Below are positions 18,184 through 27,879 of a stretch of 64,000 nucleotides of DNA, piece by piece. The position numbers and the translations under genes are program-made. Numbering within the stretch: the first letter of the stretch is position 1; each line of letters opens with the position of its first letter. The notes below the pieces were generated by a model. That model was not told where the DNA came from, searched no databases, and was given only the letters and a program-made list of their open reading frames with translations. The DNA is taken from assembly GCF_022867865.1 (NCBI RefSeq), contig NZ_JALIEC010000006.1, positions 62,001 through 126,000 of the forward strand, given 5' to 3'. The stretch comes from Phaeobacter sp. J2-8. Lineage in GTDB: Bacteria; Pseudomonadota; Alphaproteobacteria; Rhodobacterales; Rhodobacteraceae.

Positions 18184-19891
18184 CCAAGGAACGACGCAAT
18201 CGTGGCTGGTACGGAATGCTCGACAAGGATGGATTTATCCGCCGGTCGTGGATGAAAAATCAAGGCTTTCCAGACCATGCTTTCGATGGCCGTCCGGTCA
18301 TTGGTATTTGCAACACCTGGTCTGAACTGACGCCGTGCAACTCTGGTCTGCGGGAATTGGCCGAGGGCGTGAAACGTGGCGTCTGGGAGGCGGGCGGATT
18401 TCCGGTGGAATTCCCGGTAATGAGCCTCGGCGAAACCCAGATGAAGCCAACCGCCATGCTGTTTCGCAACCTGCTGGCGATGGATGTCGAGGAAGTCGAT
18501 TCGCGCCTATGGTATGGATGGTGTTGTCCTTCTGGGCGGCTGCGACAAGACCACGCCGGGCCAGTTGATGGGCGCCGCATCGGTCGATCTGCCGACCATT
18601 GTGGTCAGTTCCGGCCCCATGCTGAACGGCAAATGGAAAGGCCGCGATCTGGGCTCTGGCACCGATGTGCGCAAGTTTGCGATGGACGTCAAAGCCGGTG
18701 ACATGACGCTCAAGGATTTCATGGAAACAGAATCCGGCATGAGCCGCTCCAAGGGCGTCTGCATGACCATGGGCACCGCATCCACCATGTCGTCATTGAC
18801 CGAGGCGATGGGCCTGTCGTTGCCGATGAACGGCTCGTTGCCGGCGGTCGATGCGCGGCGCATGGCGCTGGCGCATCTTACCGGCAAACGCATCGTCGAA
18901 ATGGTCGAAGAAGACCTGAAACTGTCGGACGTGCTGACCAAAGCCAGCTTTGAAAACGCCATTCTGGCCAATGCTGCGCTTGGGGGGTCGACCAATGCGG
19001 TAGTGCATCTTCTGGCGCTGGCGGGCCGGGTCGGCATCGACCTGACAATGGAAGATTTCGAAATCGGCGGTGAGATCCCGCTTCTTGTCAATTGTATGCC
19101 GTCGGGCAAATATTTGATGGAAGATTTCTGTTATGCGGGTGGCGTTCCCGTGGTGCTGAAAGAGCTGGAGCAGAAATTGCGCCCGGCCAACACCGTGATG
19201 TCCAAGGATATTTCGGTCTATTATGACGAAGCCGAGTGTTATAACCGCGATGTCATCTATGCCTATGACACGCCGTTGAAACCCGCCGCCGGGCTTCGCG
19301 TGCTGCGCGGAAACCTTGCGCCAAATGGTGCGATCGTCAAACCCTCGGCGGCGTCGGATCATCTTCTGGAGCATGAGGCCGAGGCCTATGTGTTCGAGAC
19401 CATCGAAGAGCTGAAGGCCAATATCGACCGTGACGATCTGCCGGTGGATGAAAACACCATTCTGGTGCTGAAACATTGTGGTCCCAAGGGCTATCCCGGA
19501 ATGCCCGAAGTGGGCGACATGCCGGTGCCAGGCCAAGCTGGTGAAAAAGGGCGTGCGCGATATTGTGCGTGTGTCAGACGCGCGGATGTCGGGCACGGCC
19601 TTTGGCACCGTCATTCTGCATGTCTCGCCCGAAGCGACGGCAGGGGGGCCATTGGCGTTGGTTCAGACCGGCGACCGCATCCGCATATCTGCCAGCACAG
19701 GTGTTCTGGAATTGCTGATTTCAGAGACAGAGCTGGCGGCGCGCCGGGCCGAATGGGTTGCACCAGAGCCGCATTACACCCGTGGCTATGCCAAGATGTA
19801 TGTCGATCATGTCTTGCAGGCGGATCAGGGGGCGGATCTTGATTTTCTGGTTGGCAAAGACACCCGCCCGGTGACCCGAGAGAGCCACTGA
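18180..19891 (+). pseudogene. IlvD/Edd-family sugar-acid dehydratase (two frameshifts)
   Basis: Resembles arabinonate/galactonate-type Fe-S dehydratases: Cys motifs GICNTW..TPCNSG, LGGCDKTTPG and GVCMTMGTASTM, then STNAVVHLLALAGRVG and a normal C-terminus (RGYAKMYVDHV). Two single-base insertions split it. An extra G near 18495 breaks MDVEE|SIRAYGMDGVV, and an extra G near 19531 breaks MPVPAKLVKKGVRDI. Removing both gives one 569-aa protein, the usual size. The ATG overlaps the GH36 stop (ATGA), so the gene is in the operon. As written, no full-length product can be made; a sequencing error is equally possible. It would act on galactonate formed by oxidation of released galactose. Confidence 0.85.
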
Positions 19892-19971
19892 TGACCCGGA
19901 CCGCAACATTTCACGACCTCGCCGGGCAGAACGTTTTCCTGGTCGGCGGCGTCGCGGGTGACGCGGTGTGA
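19891..19971 (+). pseudogene. Truncated SDR-family dehydrogenase start
   Basis: The ATG overlaps the dehydratase stop by one base (TGATG). The 26 codons (MTRTATFHDLAGQNVFLV-GGVAGDAV) match the N-terminus of short-chain dehydrogenases up to the nucleotide-binding loop, where GGxxxGIG is expected; the frame then ends. No SDR active-site YxxxK follows before the next gene, so most of the gene is missing. In related operons this position often holds a galactose or arabinose dehydrogenase. It is probably a deletion remnant rather than a functional peptide. Confidence 0.55.
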
Positions 19972-20087
19972 TCCTGAGGGGCCTGCGCCTATGCATATCG
20001 CTTTGCCTCGACAGCAGGTGACCTGCCCGGCCTTTCGCGGTTGTGACCATGACAACCTGATTGCCACCTCTGCTACCGAAGGCCAAA

Positions 20088-20120
20088 CTCCGCCGTCTGC
20101 GGCGGAGGGCCAGACTTTTT
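20088..20120 (+). terminator. Rho-independent terminator-like hairpin
   Basis: CTCCGCC (20088-20094) and GGCGGAG (20101-20107) form a perfect 7-bp stem with a 6-nt loop, extendable by GGCC/GGCC ends. TTTTT follows at 20116-20120. It lies between the SDR remnant and the beta-galactosidase gene and may end the galactoside operon or limit read-through. Confidence 0.6.
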
Positions 20121-20169
20121 CAACCTCGCTTGCCTGCAATGGTCGGCCCGAACACCGCGTGATTATCTG

Positions 20170-22122
20170 ATGCAACGGACCCTTGGCACCTGTTACTACC
20201 CCGAACAATGGACGCGCGACATCTGGGAAGAAGACGCCCGCCGCATGGCCGAGGCCGGCCTGACCTGGGTGCGGATCGGCGAATTCGCCTGGTCGCGTCT
20301 GGAACCGCAGCCGGGTCAATATGATTTTGACTGGCTTGATGATGCCATCACCGTCCTTGGCGCGGCGGGATTGAAGGTTGTGCTTGGCACGCCTACGGCC
20401 ACGCCGCCGCGTTGGTTGGTTGACCGCTATCCCGATATGCTGGCCGTTGATGCCGAGGGACGCCCGCGCAAATTCGGGTCGCGCAGGCATTATTGCTTCA
20501 GCCACGCAGAATACAAAGCCGAATGCGCCCGGATCGTCACCAAACTGGCCGAGCGTTATGGCAAAAATCCACATGTCGCCGCCTGGCAGACCGACAATGA
20601 ATATGGCTGTCACGACACCATAATTTCCTACAGCGATGCTGCCCGCGCGGCCTTTCGCACCTGGTTGCGTGGCCAGTATCCCGGCCCCGGCAATGATGGT
20701 GACATCGGCGCGCTGAACGCGGCCTGGGGCAATGTGTTCTGGTCGATGGAATATGACGGATTTGACCAGATCGACCTGCCCAACCTGACAGTGACCGAGC
20801 CAAACCCGGCGCATGTGCTGGCCTTTCGCCGGTTCAGTTCGGATCAGGTCGTGGCCTTCAACCGGGTTCAGACCGACATTCTTCGCGCGCATTCCTCTGC
20901 GCCGCTGTCGCATAATTACATGGGGCGGATCACCGACTTTGATCATTTCAAGGTTGGTGCGGACCTCGATATTGCCACCTGGGACAGTTATCCGCTGGGC
21001 TTTCTCGAAGACCGGGTGGGTGCGGACCCCGCGCGTCAGCGTGCCTATGCCCGCCAGGGCGACCCGGATTTTCAGGCGTTTCACCACGATCTGTATCGTG
21101 CGGTGGCCGGTTGTGCCCCGGGGGTTTCGGGCGCATCGGGCAAACCGGCCCGCTGGTGGGTGATGGAGCAACAGCCCGGTCCGGTCAATTGGGCGCCTTA
21201 TAACCCCGCGCCGTTGCCGGGAATGGTGCGGCTTTGGTCGTGGGAGGCCTTTGCCCATGGGGCCGAGGCGGTCTGTTATTTCCGCTGGCGTCAGGCCCCT
21301 TTTGCCCAAGAGCAGATGCACTCTGGCCTGTTGCGCCCCGACAACGTAGAGGCCCCGGGGCTGGAAGAGGCGCGGCAGGTCTTTGCCGAGCTGAAGGACG
21401 CGCCAGAGGTGCCAGAGGGGCAGGCCGCTGTTGCGCTGATCTTTGATTACGACGCGGATTTCGCATGGGCGACCCAGCCACATGGCCTCGGCCTCAGCTA
21501 TTTTGGGCTGGTGTTCGATACCTATCGTGCCATGCGGGGGCTTGGCCTGTCGGTTGACATCCTGCGACCGGGCACGACGGATTTTGCAGGCTACAAGGTG
21601 ATTGCAGCGCCGGGGCTGATGCATATGTCGGACGGGCTGAAATCGGCGCTGGTTGCGGCGGATGCACAGGTTCTGATCGGCCCGCGCAGCGGCGCGCGTG
21701 ATGAAGACATGGCGATCCCGCTGCCCTTGCCCCCGGATATTCCCGGTCTGGATGTGACGGTGGCGCACGTCGAAAGCCTCCGCCCGGATATGCCGATTGC
21801 GCTGGCGGACGGCGGGCATGTGCAGCTTTACCGCGAAGCGTTGCAAGGCAGTGCGGCGGTTGCGGAACGTGCGGTGGATGGCACCGTCGCGGCAATGACA
21901 GAGGGGCAGGTGACCTATCTTGGCGCCTGGCTGGATGAGAGCGCCCTGCTACGACTGCTTGCCAAGGCCTGCACGGCGGCGGGCGTCGAAACCATGGTTC
22001 TGCCGGATGGCGTGCGTCGGCGCGATTGCGGGGATAGCGGTTCTGGTTCAACTACACCGCCCAGCCCGTCACCATCGAAGATTGGCAGCTTGAGGCCGCC
22101 GGTGTCCGACGCCAGAGCCTGA
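20170..22122 (+). CDS. GH42 beta-galactosidase (C-terminal frameshift)
   Basis: Hydrolyses beta-galactosides. It has the GH42 N-terminus (GTCYYPEQW), the acid/base E144 in TDNEYGCHD, and the nucleophile E333 in WVMEQQPGPVNW, followed by the trimer-interface and beta domains. It has no signal peptide and is cytoplasmic. Near 22037 the frame shifts: the alternative frame gives RFWFNYTAQPVTIEDWQLEAAGV and stops at 22131-22133, the usual GH42 ending. The written protein instead ends in a Ser/Pro-rich tail at 22122. About 650 aa either way; the active site is unaffected. It extends the locus from alpha- to beta-galactosides. Confidence 0.9.
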   Translation: MQRTLGTCYYPEQWTRDIWEEDARRMAEAGLTWVRIGEFAWSRLEPQPGQYDFDWLDDAITVLGAAGLKVVLGTPTATPPRWLVDRYPDMLAVDAEGRPRKFGSRRHYCFSHAEYKAECARIVTKLAERYGKNPHVAAWQTDNEYGCHDTIISYSDAARAAFRTWLRGQYPGPGNDGDIGALNAAWGNVFWSMEYDGFDQIDLPNLTVTEPNPAHVLAFRRFSSDQVVAFNRVQTDILRAHSSAPLSHNYMGRITDFDHFKVGADLDIATWDSYPLGFLEDRVGADPARQRAYARQGDPDFQAFHHDLYRAVAGCAPGVSGASGKPARWWVMEQQPGPVNWAPYNPAPLPGMVRLWSWEAFAHGAEAVCYFRWRQAPFAQEQMHSGLLRPDNVEAPGLEEARQVFAELKDAPEVPEGQAAVALIFDYDADFAWATQPHGLGLSYFGLVFDTYRAMRGLGLSVDILRPGTTDFAGYKVIAAPGLMHMSDGLKSALVAADAQVLIGPRSGARDEDMAIPLPLPPDIPGLDVTVAHVESLRPDMPIALADGGHVQLYREALQGSAAVAERAVDGTVAAMTEGQVTYLGAWLDESALLRLLAKACTAAGVETMVLPDGVRRRDCGDSGSGSTTPPSPSPSKIGSLRPPVSDARA

Positions 22123-22287
22123 CCAGAACCTGACCCGCGCGGGTGATATGCCATCGGGCCACGGGGTTTGCACTTGCCGTTGACGGCACGTGCCCCCCGG
22201 CCTGATCGGCCTTCTTTGGCGTGATGGCCCGTTCGACGGGCAGCAGAACTTTGTCTGCCGACCTTTCGAATGCCGGGGCGGCGCGCG

Positions 22288-23776
22288 CTAGAGTTTTATC
22301 CAGGCCGTCTTGAGATCGGTGAATTTGTCGAGCGCATGCAGCGACTTGTCATGCCCGTTGCCGGATTGTTTTACGCCGCCCATCGGCACGGTGACGTCCG
22401 GCCCGCCATAGGTATTCACATGCACGACGCCCGTGTGCATTTCGCGCACCATGCGATGTGCACGCGAAAGATCCGAGGTCCACACACCACCGGCAAGGCC
22501 ATAATCGGTGCTGTTGGCGAGCCGGATGGCGTCGTCTTCGTCCTCAAACGCGGTGACGGCCAGAACCGGGCCAAACACCTCTTTCTGGGCGATGCTGTGA
22601 TCTGCGGCCACGTCGGTGATGATTGTCGGCTCCATGAAATAGCCGCCGGTGTCCGCGTGGATGCGATGGCCACCTTGATACAGCGTTCCGCCTTCGGCCT
22701 GGGCGGTTTCGACGAAGGACAGGTTCTGCGCCAGCTGCGCCGCGTTGTTGATTGCGCCCGCCTGTGTCGTCAGATCAAGCGGGTCGCCCACGCGCATGGA
22801 TTTGGCGGCATTCGCCAGTTCGGCGACGAAATCATCATGAATCGCGCGCTCGACCAGAAGCCGGGAACCGGCCACGCAGACCTGACCGGAATTGCGAAAG
22901 ATCCCGGCGGCGCTGACGGCGGCGGCCTCGGTCAGGTTCCTGGCATCGGCGAACACGACATTGGCGGATTTGCCGCCCAGTTCCAGATAGCAGCGCTTCA
23001 TGTTTGACGCCGCTGAGGCCTGCAAAAGCCTGCGACCGGTCGCGCCCGATCCCGTGAAAACCACCACATCCACATCCATGGAATGCGACAGCGCCTCGCC
23101 CACGACCTTGCCCTCGCCGGTCACGACGTTAAGCACACCGGGCGGCACCCCGGCCTCTAGCGCCAGTTCCGCCATTCGCAAAAGCGAAAGAGCGGCGGTT
23201 TCAGAGGGTTTGAGCACCACCGAATTGCCCGCCGCAAGGGCCGGGCCCAACTTCCATGCGCCGATCATCAGCGGGAAATTCCACGGAATGATCGCGGCCA
23301 CCACGCCAATCGGTTCGCGGTGGATCAGGCCAAGGACATCCTGCGGGGTTGGCGCGATCTCGCCATAGACCTTGTCGATGGCCTCGGCATAGAATTCGCA
23401 GGGTGGCGATGGCCGATCCCGGTTCCGCCTTTAACGCCATGCCGATTTCGGTGCCATTGTTGCGCACGCCCAGCACCGCAAGATCCAGCATCTCGGACTC
23501 TATCAGATCGGCCCAGCGGAGCATGATTTTCTTGCGCGCCGCGGGCGGCATCCCGCGCCAGCGCTTGTCGTCGAAAGCCCGGCGCGCGGCGGCAATCGCG
23601 CGTTCGGTGTCGCCCTTGGTGCCAGCGGCGGTGGTGGTCAGCACCTTGCCGTCGAGCGGCGAGATCACGTTGTCGGTTTGGCCGGTTTCGCTCTCGCAGA
23701 GTTGGCCGTCGATCAGCAGTTTCCGGGGCGCGATGGCCTTGGTGCGCAGCGCGTCAATGTGGGCTTGTTCGGTCAC
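22288..23776 (-). pseudogene. NAD(P) aldehyde dehydrogenase (frameshifted)
   Basis: An aldehyde dehydrogenase superfamily protein. The N-terminal part (MTEQAHIDAL...ISPLDGKVL) runs to about 23396, where an extra A shifts the frame. In the other frame the protein continues EAIDKVYGEIAPTPQDVLG...PWNFPLMIGAWKLGPALAAGN. It shows the general base Glu in LELGGKSANVV, catalytic Cys in NSGQVCVAGSRLL, and KEVFGPVL, and ends normally at 22288. Joined, it is ~495 aa. Resemblance to PuuC-like and gamma-aminobutyraldehyde-type enzymes is general; the substrate is unknown. It starts 6 bp after tctA and is probably the last gene of the tctCBA operon. Confidence 0.87.
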
Positions 23777-23782
23777 GTCAGG

Positions 23783-25309
23783 TTACCTTGTCTGAGAGTC
23801 ATGGAGGTCGTGATCAATCTCGGCCTCGGAAAGCCGCGCCTTATGCTCTTTGCGCAGGGTGCGGATGTGCATCAGGATCACCAGCACGATCATCACGGCC
23901 AGGATCGCGGCGATGGGCCGGTCGACAAAATCCAGCGGCTGTTTCACCCGGATCATTGCAGAGCGGAGTTTGACCTCCATGATCCCGCCCAGAACCATGC
24001 CAAGCACGATGGGCACGATCGGCAGGTTCAGACGTTTCAGCACCAGACCAAGCACACCAAAGCCCGAGGCAATCGCACAGTCGATAACCGAGTTGCGCAG
24101 CGAATAGACGCCAACGAAGCTGAGGATCAGGATGACCATCCCAAGAAAGCGGGTCGGCACCTGGATGATTTTCGTCAGCATGTTGGTCGAGAAGATCAAA
24201 AAGATGATCACGATCACATTCAGCAGGATCATCGCAATATAAAGCGCATAAACGAAATCGAGCTGGGTCTGGAACAGCTGTGGGCCGGGGATGACGTTAT
24301 GCACATAAAAAACCGAGAGCATCATTGCCGTCAGCGCCTCGCCCGGGATGCCGAGTGCAAGCAGCGGGATCATTGCGGCGGCGGGGACGGCGTTGTTGGC
24401 GGCCTCTGACGCGATCAGCCCCTCGGGCGCGCCATCGCCGAAATCATCAGGTGTCTTCGATGTGCGGCGGGCATAGGTGTAGGACATGAACTGGGCAGTG
24501 AACTCGCCCACGCCGGGGATCATGCCCATCAGGACGCCAAAGCCGCTGGCGACGGTTGCCACGCGCTTGTAGAGCCACATTTCCTTCATCGCGCCGAACA
24601 TGGAGCCATCGACCGGCTGCGGATCCGGCGCGCTGTCCTTTTCGGTCAGCAAAAGGAAGGCCTGCGACAGCGCGAAGAGACCCAGCACCACAACAATCAG
24701 ATCAAAGCCGCCGGTCAGCCAGGTCTGTTCGAATGTCATGCGCTGGTTGTATTTGGTGTCGAGACCAACTGTGTGCAGCAGGATGCCAAACCCCGCCAAA
24801 CCACCCGCGGCAAAGACCTGACCGCGATGTGCCAGCACCACAAGGATGATGCCCAGAAGCGCGGCGAGAAAGATTTCCCGGCTGCCGAAATGCGGCGCCA
24901 CCAGCGCCAGCACGGGCGACAGGAAGATCAGGCAGAGAATGCCGAATATGCCGCCCCAGAACGAGGCCGAATAGGCCAGCGCCAGCGCGCGACGGGCCTC
25001 TCCGCGTTTGGTCATCGGATAGCCGTCATAGGTGGTCAGGGCATTGACCGCGGTGCCGGGGGTGTTGATCAAAATGGCGGGCAGGGCCCCGCCGTACATC
25101 GAGGATCCATAGATCCCCAAAAGCATCGTAAGGCCGACGATAGGATCAAGCGAAAAGGTGGCTGGCAGCAGAATGGCGATGGCCACGGCGGCCCCGACAC
25201 CCGGAATGGCGCCGATGACCACGCCACCGACCGAGCCGATAAAAAGCGCCAAAGCAACATCCCAACGCATCAGGAGTTCGACGCCTGCAAAGAAGGTTTC
25301 CATAAGCAA
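23783..25309 (-). CDS. tctA: TTT transporter large membrane subunit TctA (second set)
   Basis: A 508-aa membrane protein with about 12 helices and TctA signatures: GAIPGVGAAVAIAILLPATF, NTPGTAVNALTTYDGYPM, and SEAANNAVPAAAMIPLLALGIPGEALTA. It is intact. It starts 3 bp after tctB and is followed by the aldehyde dehydrogenase. Only about the family core is shared with the TctA at 6.1-7.6 kb, so this is a separate transporter rather than a recent copy. The C-terminal tail is charged (RTLRKEHKARLSEAEID) and cytoplasmic. Confidence 0.93.
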   Translation of the reverse strand: MLMETFFAGVELLMRWDVALALFIGSVGGVVIGAIPGVGAAVAIAILLPATFSLDPIVGLTMLLGIYGSSMYGGALPAILINTPGTAVNALTTYDGYPMTKRGEARRALALAYSASFWGGIFGILCLIFLSPVLALVAPHFGSREIFLAALLGIILVVLAHRGQVFAAGGLAGFGILLHTVGLDTKYNQRMTFEQTWLTGGFDLIVVVLGLFALSQAFLLLTEKDSAPDPQPVDGSMFGAMKEMWLYKRVATVASGFGVLMGMIPGVGEFTAQFMSYTYARRTSKTPDDFGDGAPEGLIASEAANNAVPAAAMIPLLALGIPGEALTAMMLSVFYVHNVIPGPQLFQTQLDFVYALYIAMILLNVIVIIFLIFSTNMLTKIIQVPTRFLGMVILILSFVGVYSLRNSVIDCAIASGFGVLGLVLKRLNLPIVPIVLGMVLGGIMEVKLRSAMIRVKQPLDFVDRPIAAILAVMIVLVILMHIRTLRKEHKARLSEAEIDHDLHDSQTR

Positions 25310-25312
25310 GCC

Positions 25313-25852
25313 CTAGAAATATGTCAGAAAAAATGAACGAAGCGCTGTTGGCAGAAGCTCATAGATGGCCCCGCCCGGCACCTTCACCTGCAATAGTGAT
25401 TTGAAGATCACGACCACCACGACCGCGAAAAGCGCAGCAGAGCCGAGATACCGCGCGTTGCGGTAACCGAGCCTGAGGCACAGGGCGACGGCGAAAATCA
25501 CCGTGGTCGGCAAATAGCCAAGTTGCGGCACCGTGATCACATAAATCATGAACCAGCCCGCGTATTCGACCGAGCGAAGCCAGAACCCGACCTCCTGCCA
25601 GCGGCCATCGAGTTTTGGCGAAACGACACTGGACACCAGGTGCAGCGCAGAAAAAACCGTCATCGCGCTCACGGCGACATAGGGCCAGAATGCGGGTTGC
25701 GCGAACAGTTTGGTATTGTCCACCCAGGTCGTTTCGGCCCGCAGATTGAACGCCAGAAACAGGCTGAACACGACACATATTATGCTGTAAAACAAATCTC
25801 CCGGTCGGCGATACCGCTTGAACAGATCCTGTAATGTCTGCGCCTTGATCAT
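25313..25852 (-). CDS. tctB: TTT transporter small membrane subunit TctB (second set)
   Basis: A ~179-aa TctB-type protein with four hydrophobic segments (LFYSIICVVFSLFLAFNL, VAVSAMTVFSALHLV, WFMIYVITVPQLGYLPTTVIFAVALCL, AALFAVVVVVIFKSLLQV) and the FAQPAFWPY pattern where TctB proteins carry GPxxFP. ATG 25852 is chosen because GGGAGAGG lies just upstream; the listed earlier start lacks a ribosome-binding site. It sits between tctC and tctA. Confidence 0.85.
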   Translation of the reverse strand: MIKAQTLQDLFKRYRRPGDLFYSIICVVFSLFLAFNLRAETTWVDNTKLFAQPAFWPYVAVSAMTVFSALHLVSSVVSPKLDGRWQEVGFWLRSVEYAGWFMIYVITVPQLGYLPTTVIFAVALCLRLGYRNARYLGSAALFAVVVVVIFKSLLQVKVPGGAIYELLPTALRSFFLTYF

Positions 25853-25930
25853 TTGCCTCTCCCGCAACTCTGATCGAATTCGACCGGCGGGCCGTAACAG
25901 CCCGCCTCAACCTGTCAGTGTGTGACAGGA

Positions 25931-26866
25931 TCACTCAAGCATTGCGTTGATATTCGCGAGCGCCGCGGTGTCCGCTTCGATCTGTGCGGCTGTTTCTTCG
26001 GCGTTTTGCCAGTAGACCAGCGCCCCGGTCTTGGCCATGAAGTCCTGGGCGCGGTCCGATGCCATGGTGTCCTTGGCCACCGCGACAATCTTTTCGCGCA
26101 CGTCTGCCGGTGTGTCCTTGTGTACGAACAGACCATTCCACAGCGCCAGCGACAGGCTGGGGTCAAGCTCGCCTACGGTGGGTGTGTCGGGGGTCAGGCC
26201 GATCCGCTTGCCGCCGATCGAGGCCAGCACGTTGATGTTATCAAGGCAGGGCAGCACAAGTTGCAGGGTGGTGTTCATCACATCGACATCACCAGAGGCC
26301 AGTGAATTGCAATCGAGGATGTCAAAGGCGGCATCGGCGGCGAAGGAAAAGCCCTTTTGCTTTGCCAGTGCAAAGGTGACCTTTGTCGGGATCAGCGGCG
26401 CGCCGAAATGGCCCAGCACCACATCGTTGTCTTTGGCATGGGCGGCCAGTTCGTCGATTGTTGAATAGGGTGCATTCTTGCCCGCGACGATCACAAAGGG
26501 ATAGGTCATGAAGGCGCCGAGCGGCTCGAACGGGTTGGGGTTCAGCTCGGGAATGCCGATGTTGGGGCCGATGACCGGCACCGCCAGGATGAAAGAGCCC
26601 ACGGTATAGCCATCCGCCGGCGCTTTTGCGACCTCGACCGCACCGGGGAAGGGGCCGCCGCCGCCGCCGGGCTTGTTCACCACCGCTGCGGGGACACCAT
26701 AAGCGTTCTGGAAATCCTCTGCGATCATGCGCGTCAGGACATCTTCGGCGTCGCCCGGCGGCCAGGGGACAACGAATTCAACAGGCTTTTCCGGATACTC
26801 GGCCGCCGCGAATCCCGGCAGCATGGCCGCAAGCACAGCAGCACCTGCAATCAAGGTCTTCTTCAT
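25931..26866 (-). CDS. tctC: TTT transporter substrate-binding protein TctC (second set)
   Basis: A 311-aa periplasmic binding protein. It has a signal peptide (MKKTLIAGAAVLAAMLPGFAAA|EYPEKPV) and family features EYPEKPVEFVVPWPPGD and VVNKPGGGGG. GGGAG precedes ATG 26866. The binding-loop residues near GD-V-MNTT differ from the first TctC, suggesting another ligand, perhaps a carboxylate later oxidised by the downstream aldehyde dehydrogenase. It is the first gene of a minus-strand operon tctC-tctB-tctA-ALDH, divergent from the HAD/aminotransferase genes. Confidence 0.9.
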   Translation of the reverse strand: MKKTLIAGAAVLAAMLPGFAAAEYPEKPVEFVVPWPPGDAEDVLTRMIAEDFQNAYGVPAAVVNKPGGGGGPFPGAVEVAKAPADGYTVGSFILAVPVIGPNIGIPELNPNPFEPLGAFMTYPFVIVAGKNAPYSTIDELAAHAKDNDVVLGHFGAPLIPTKVTFALAKQKGFSFAADAAFDILDCNSLASGDVDVMNTTLQLVLPCLDNINVLASIGGKRIGLTPDTPTVGELDPSLSLALWNGLFVHKDTPADVREKIVAVAKDTMASDRAQDFMAKTGALVYWQNAEETAAQIEADTAALANINAMLE

Positions 26867-26869
26867 CAC

Positions 26870-27201
26870 TATCTCCCTGTGAGCGGTGCGTTATTCGCAC
26901 CATTGGTGTGAAATATATTGATCTAGAAATGAACATCTGTCAACAAGGAGCAACAGTCGATCGGGCCTTGGGAGGCGATGATGACAAACGATCATGCTTG
27001 GAGGGGGCGACGGGAAAACATGCAAACCATTGGAATTGCTGAATTTGAACCCTCGTACATTGGCGGGTCGGGACGCGTGACCACAGGGAAAGGGCATCCC
27101 GTGTGTGCAAATCGCCCGCCGATGCCGGGGGGATCGCTTCGAATCACTTCCGGCACAATTCACGGCGCGGGCGTCTGCGCCGCGTCAAAGAGAGGATGAC
27201 C
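26870..27201. other. Divergent intergenic region tctC / HAD hydrolase
   Basis: A 332-bp gap. It contains a minus-strand promoter candidate (26915-26943), a perfect hairpin GGTGCG-TTATT-CGCACC (26885-26901) in the tctC leader, and a 73-codon frame at 26978-27199. That frame has a good GGGAGG and ATGATG start but rare codons (AGG, AGA, CGA), and it resembles no family I recognise. Confidence 0.4.
26915..26943 (-). promoter_or_regulatory. Candidate sigma-70 promoter for tctCBA-ALDH
   Basis: Read on the minus strand, TTGACA (26943-26938), a 17-bp spacer and CAATAT (26920-26915) form a plausible housekeeping promoter about 50 bp before tctC. The hairpin GGTGCG/CGCACC (26885-26901) would lie in the leader and could be an operator or an mRNA stem. 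Confidence 0.45.
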
Positions 27202-27879
27202 ATGCAGCAAGAAAAAAAGACCAAGGCGCTCGTTCTCGACTTTGGCGGGGTCATTTCAAAGACCCTGTTCGAAACTCATGCCAACACCGAACGCGCACTT
27301 GGTCTTATGCCGGGTCAATTGACCTGGCAGGGCCCGTTTGCGCCGGACACTGACCCTCTTTGGGTTTCGATGCAGGCCGACGAGATTTCAGAGCGTGATT
27401 ATTGGCTGACGCGGTCCCGGGAAACCGGGGCCTTGATCGGCCAAAGCTGGACAAAGATGTCAGATCTTCTGATCGCGGCCCGTGGCGACGTTCCTGATGA
27501 GGTGATCCGCCCGGAATTTCTGCAAACGCTGGCGCGTGTAAAATCGGCCGCATGTCCGACGGCCATCCTGTCCAACGAGCTTGACCTGTTCTACGGGGCG
27601 GCGTTCCGGGGAAAGCTGTCCTTCCTGCCGGACATCGATGTCATCCACGACGCGACCTATACCAAGACCCTGAAACCGGCTGGCGCGGCCTATCGTGCTT
27701 TGATCGCCGACCTTGGTTTGCCTGCCGAGGACTGTGTCTTTGTGGATGATCAACGCCGCAACATCGACGGCGCAAAGGCCGTCGGCATGGCCACTGTGCA
27801 TTTTGACGTAATGAACCCGGCGAAGAGTTTTGCCGAGGCGGAACGCCTTCTTGGGTTGTATGAAAGGATTAAGCGATGA
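27202..27879 (+). CDS. HAD-superfamily hydrolase
   Basis: About 225 aa. Motif I is DFGGVIS near residue 14, where the second Asp of the usual DxDG/DxxGT is replaced by Gly; this is common in the HAD IA/epoxide-hydrolase-N-like group (DFGGVL). Motif II is ILSNE, the Lys of motif III is in KPAGAAYR, and motif IV is VFVDDQRRNIDGA. It probably acts on a small phosphorylated or halogenated acid in the cytoplasm. ATG 27202 has AGAGG 6 nt upstream; ATG 27196 is possible. The stop overlaps the aminotransferase start (ATGA), so the two are coupled. Confidence 0.82.
   Translation: MQQEKKTKALVLDFGGVISKTLFETHANTERALGLMPGQLTWQGPFAPDTDPLWVSMQADEISERDYWLTRSRETGALIGQSWTKMSDLLIAARGDVPDEVIRPEFLQTLARVKSAACPTAILSNELDLFYGAAFRGKLSFLPDIDVIHDATYTKTLKPAGAAYRALIADLGLPAEDCVFVDDQRRNIDGAKAVGMATVHFDVMNPAKSFAEAERLLGLYERIKR

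Noticed and set aside
22134-22287. Frame reading GLLWRDGPFDGQQNFVC before the aldehyde dehydrogenase end
   Set aside because: It could be a gene remnant, but no family was recognised and it has no start codon.
26978-27199. 73-codon frame with good GGGAGG and ATGATG
   Set aside because: Rare Arg codons, no family resemblance, and it runs into the HAD gene leader. Kept only as a note in the intergenic entry.
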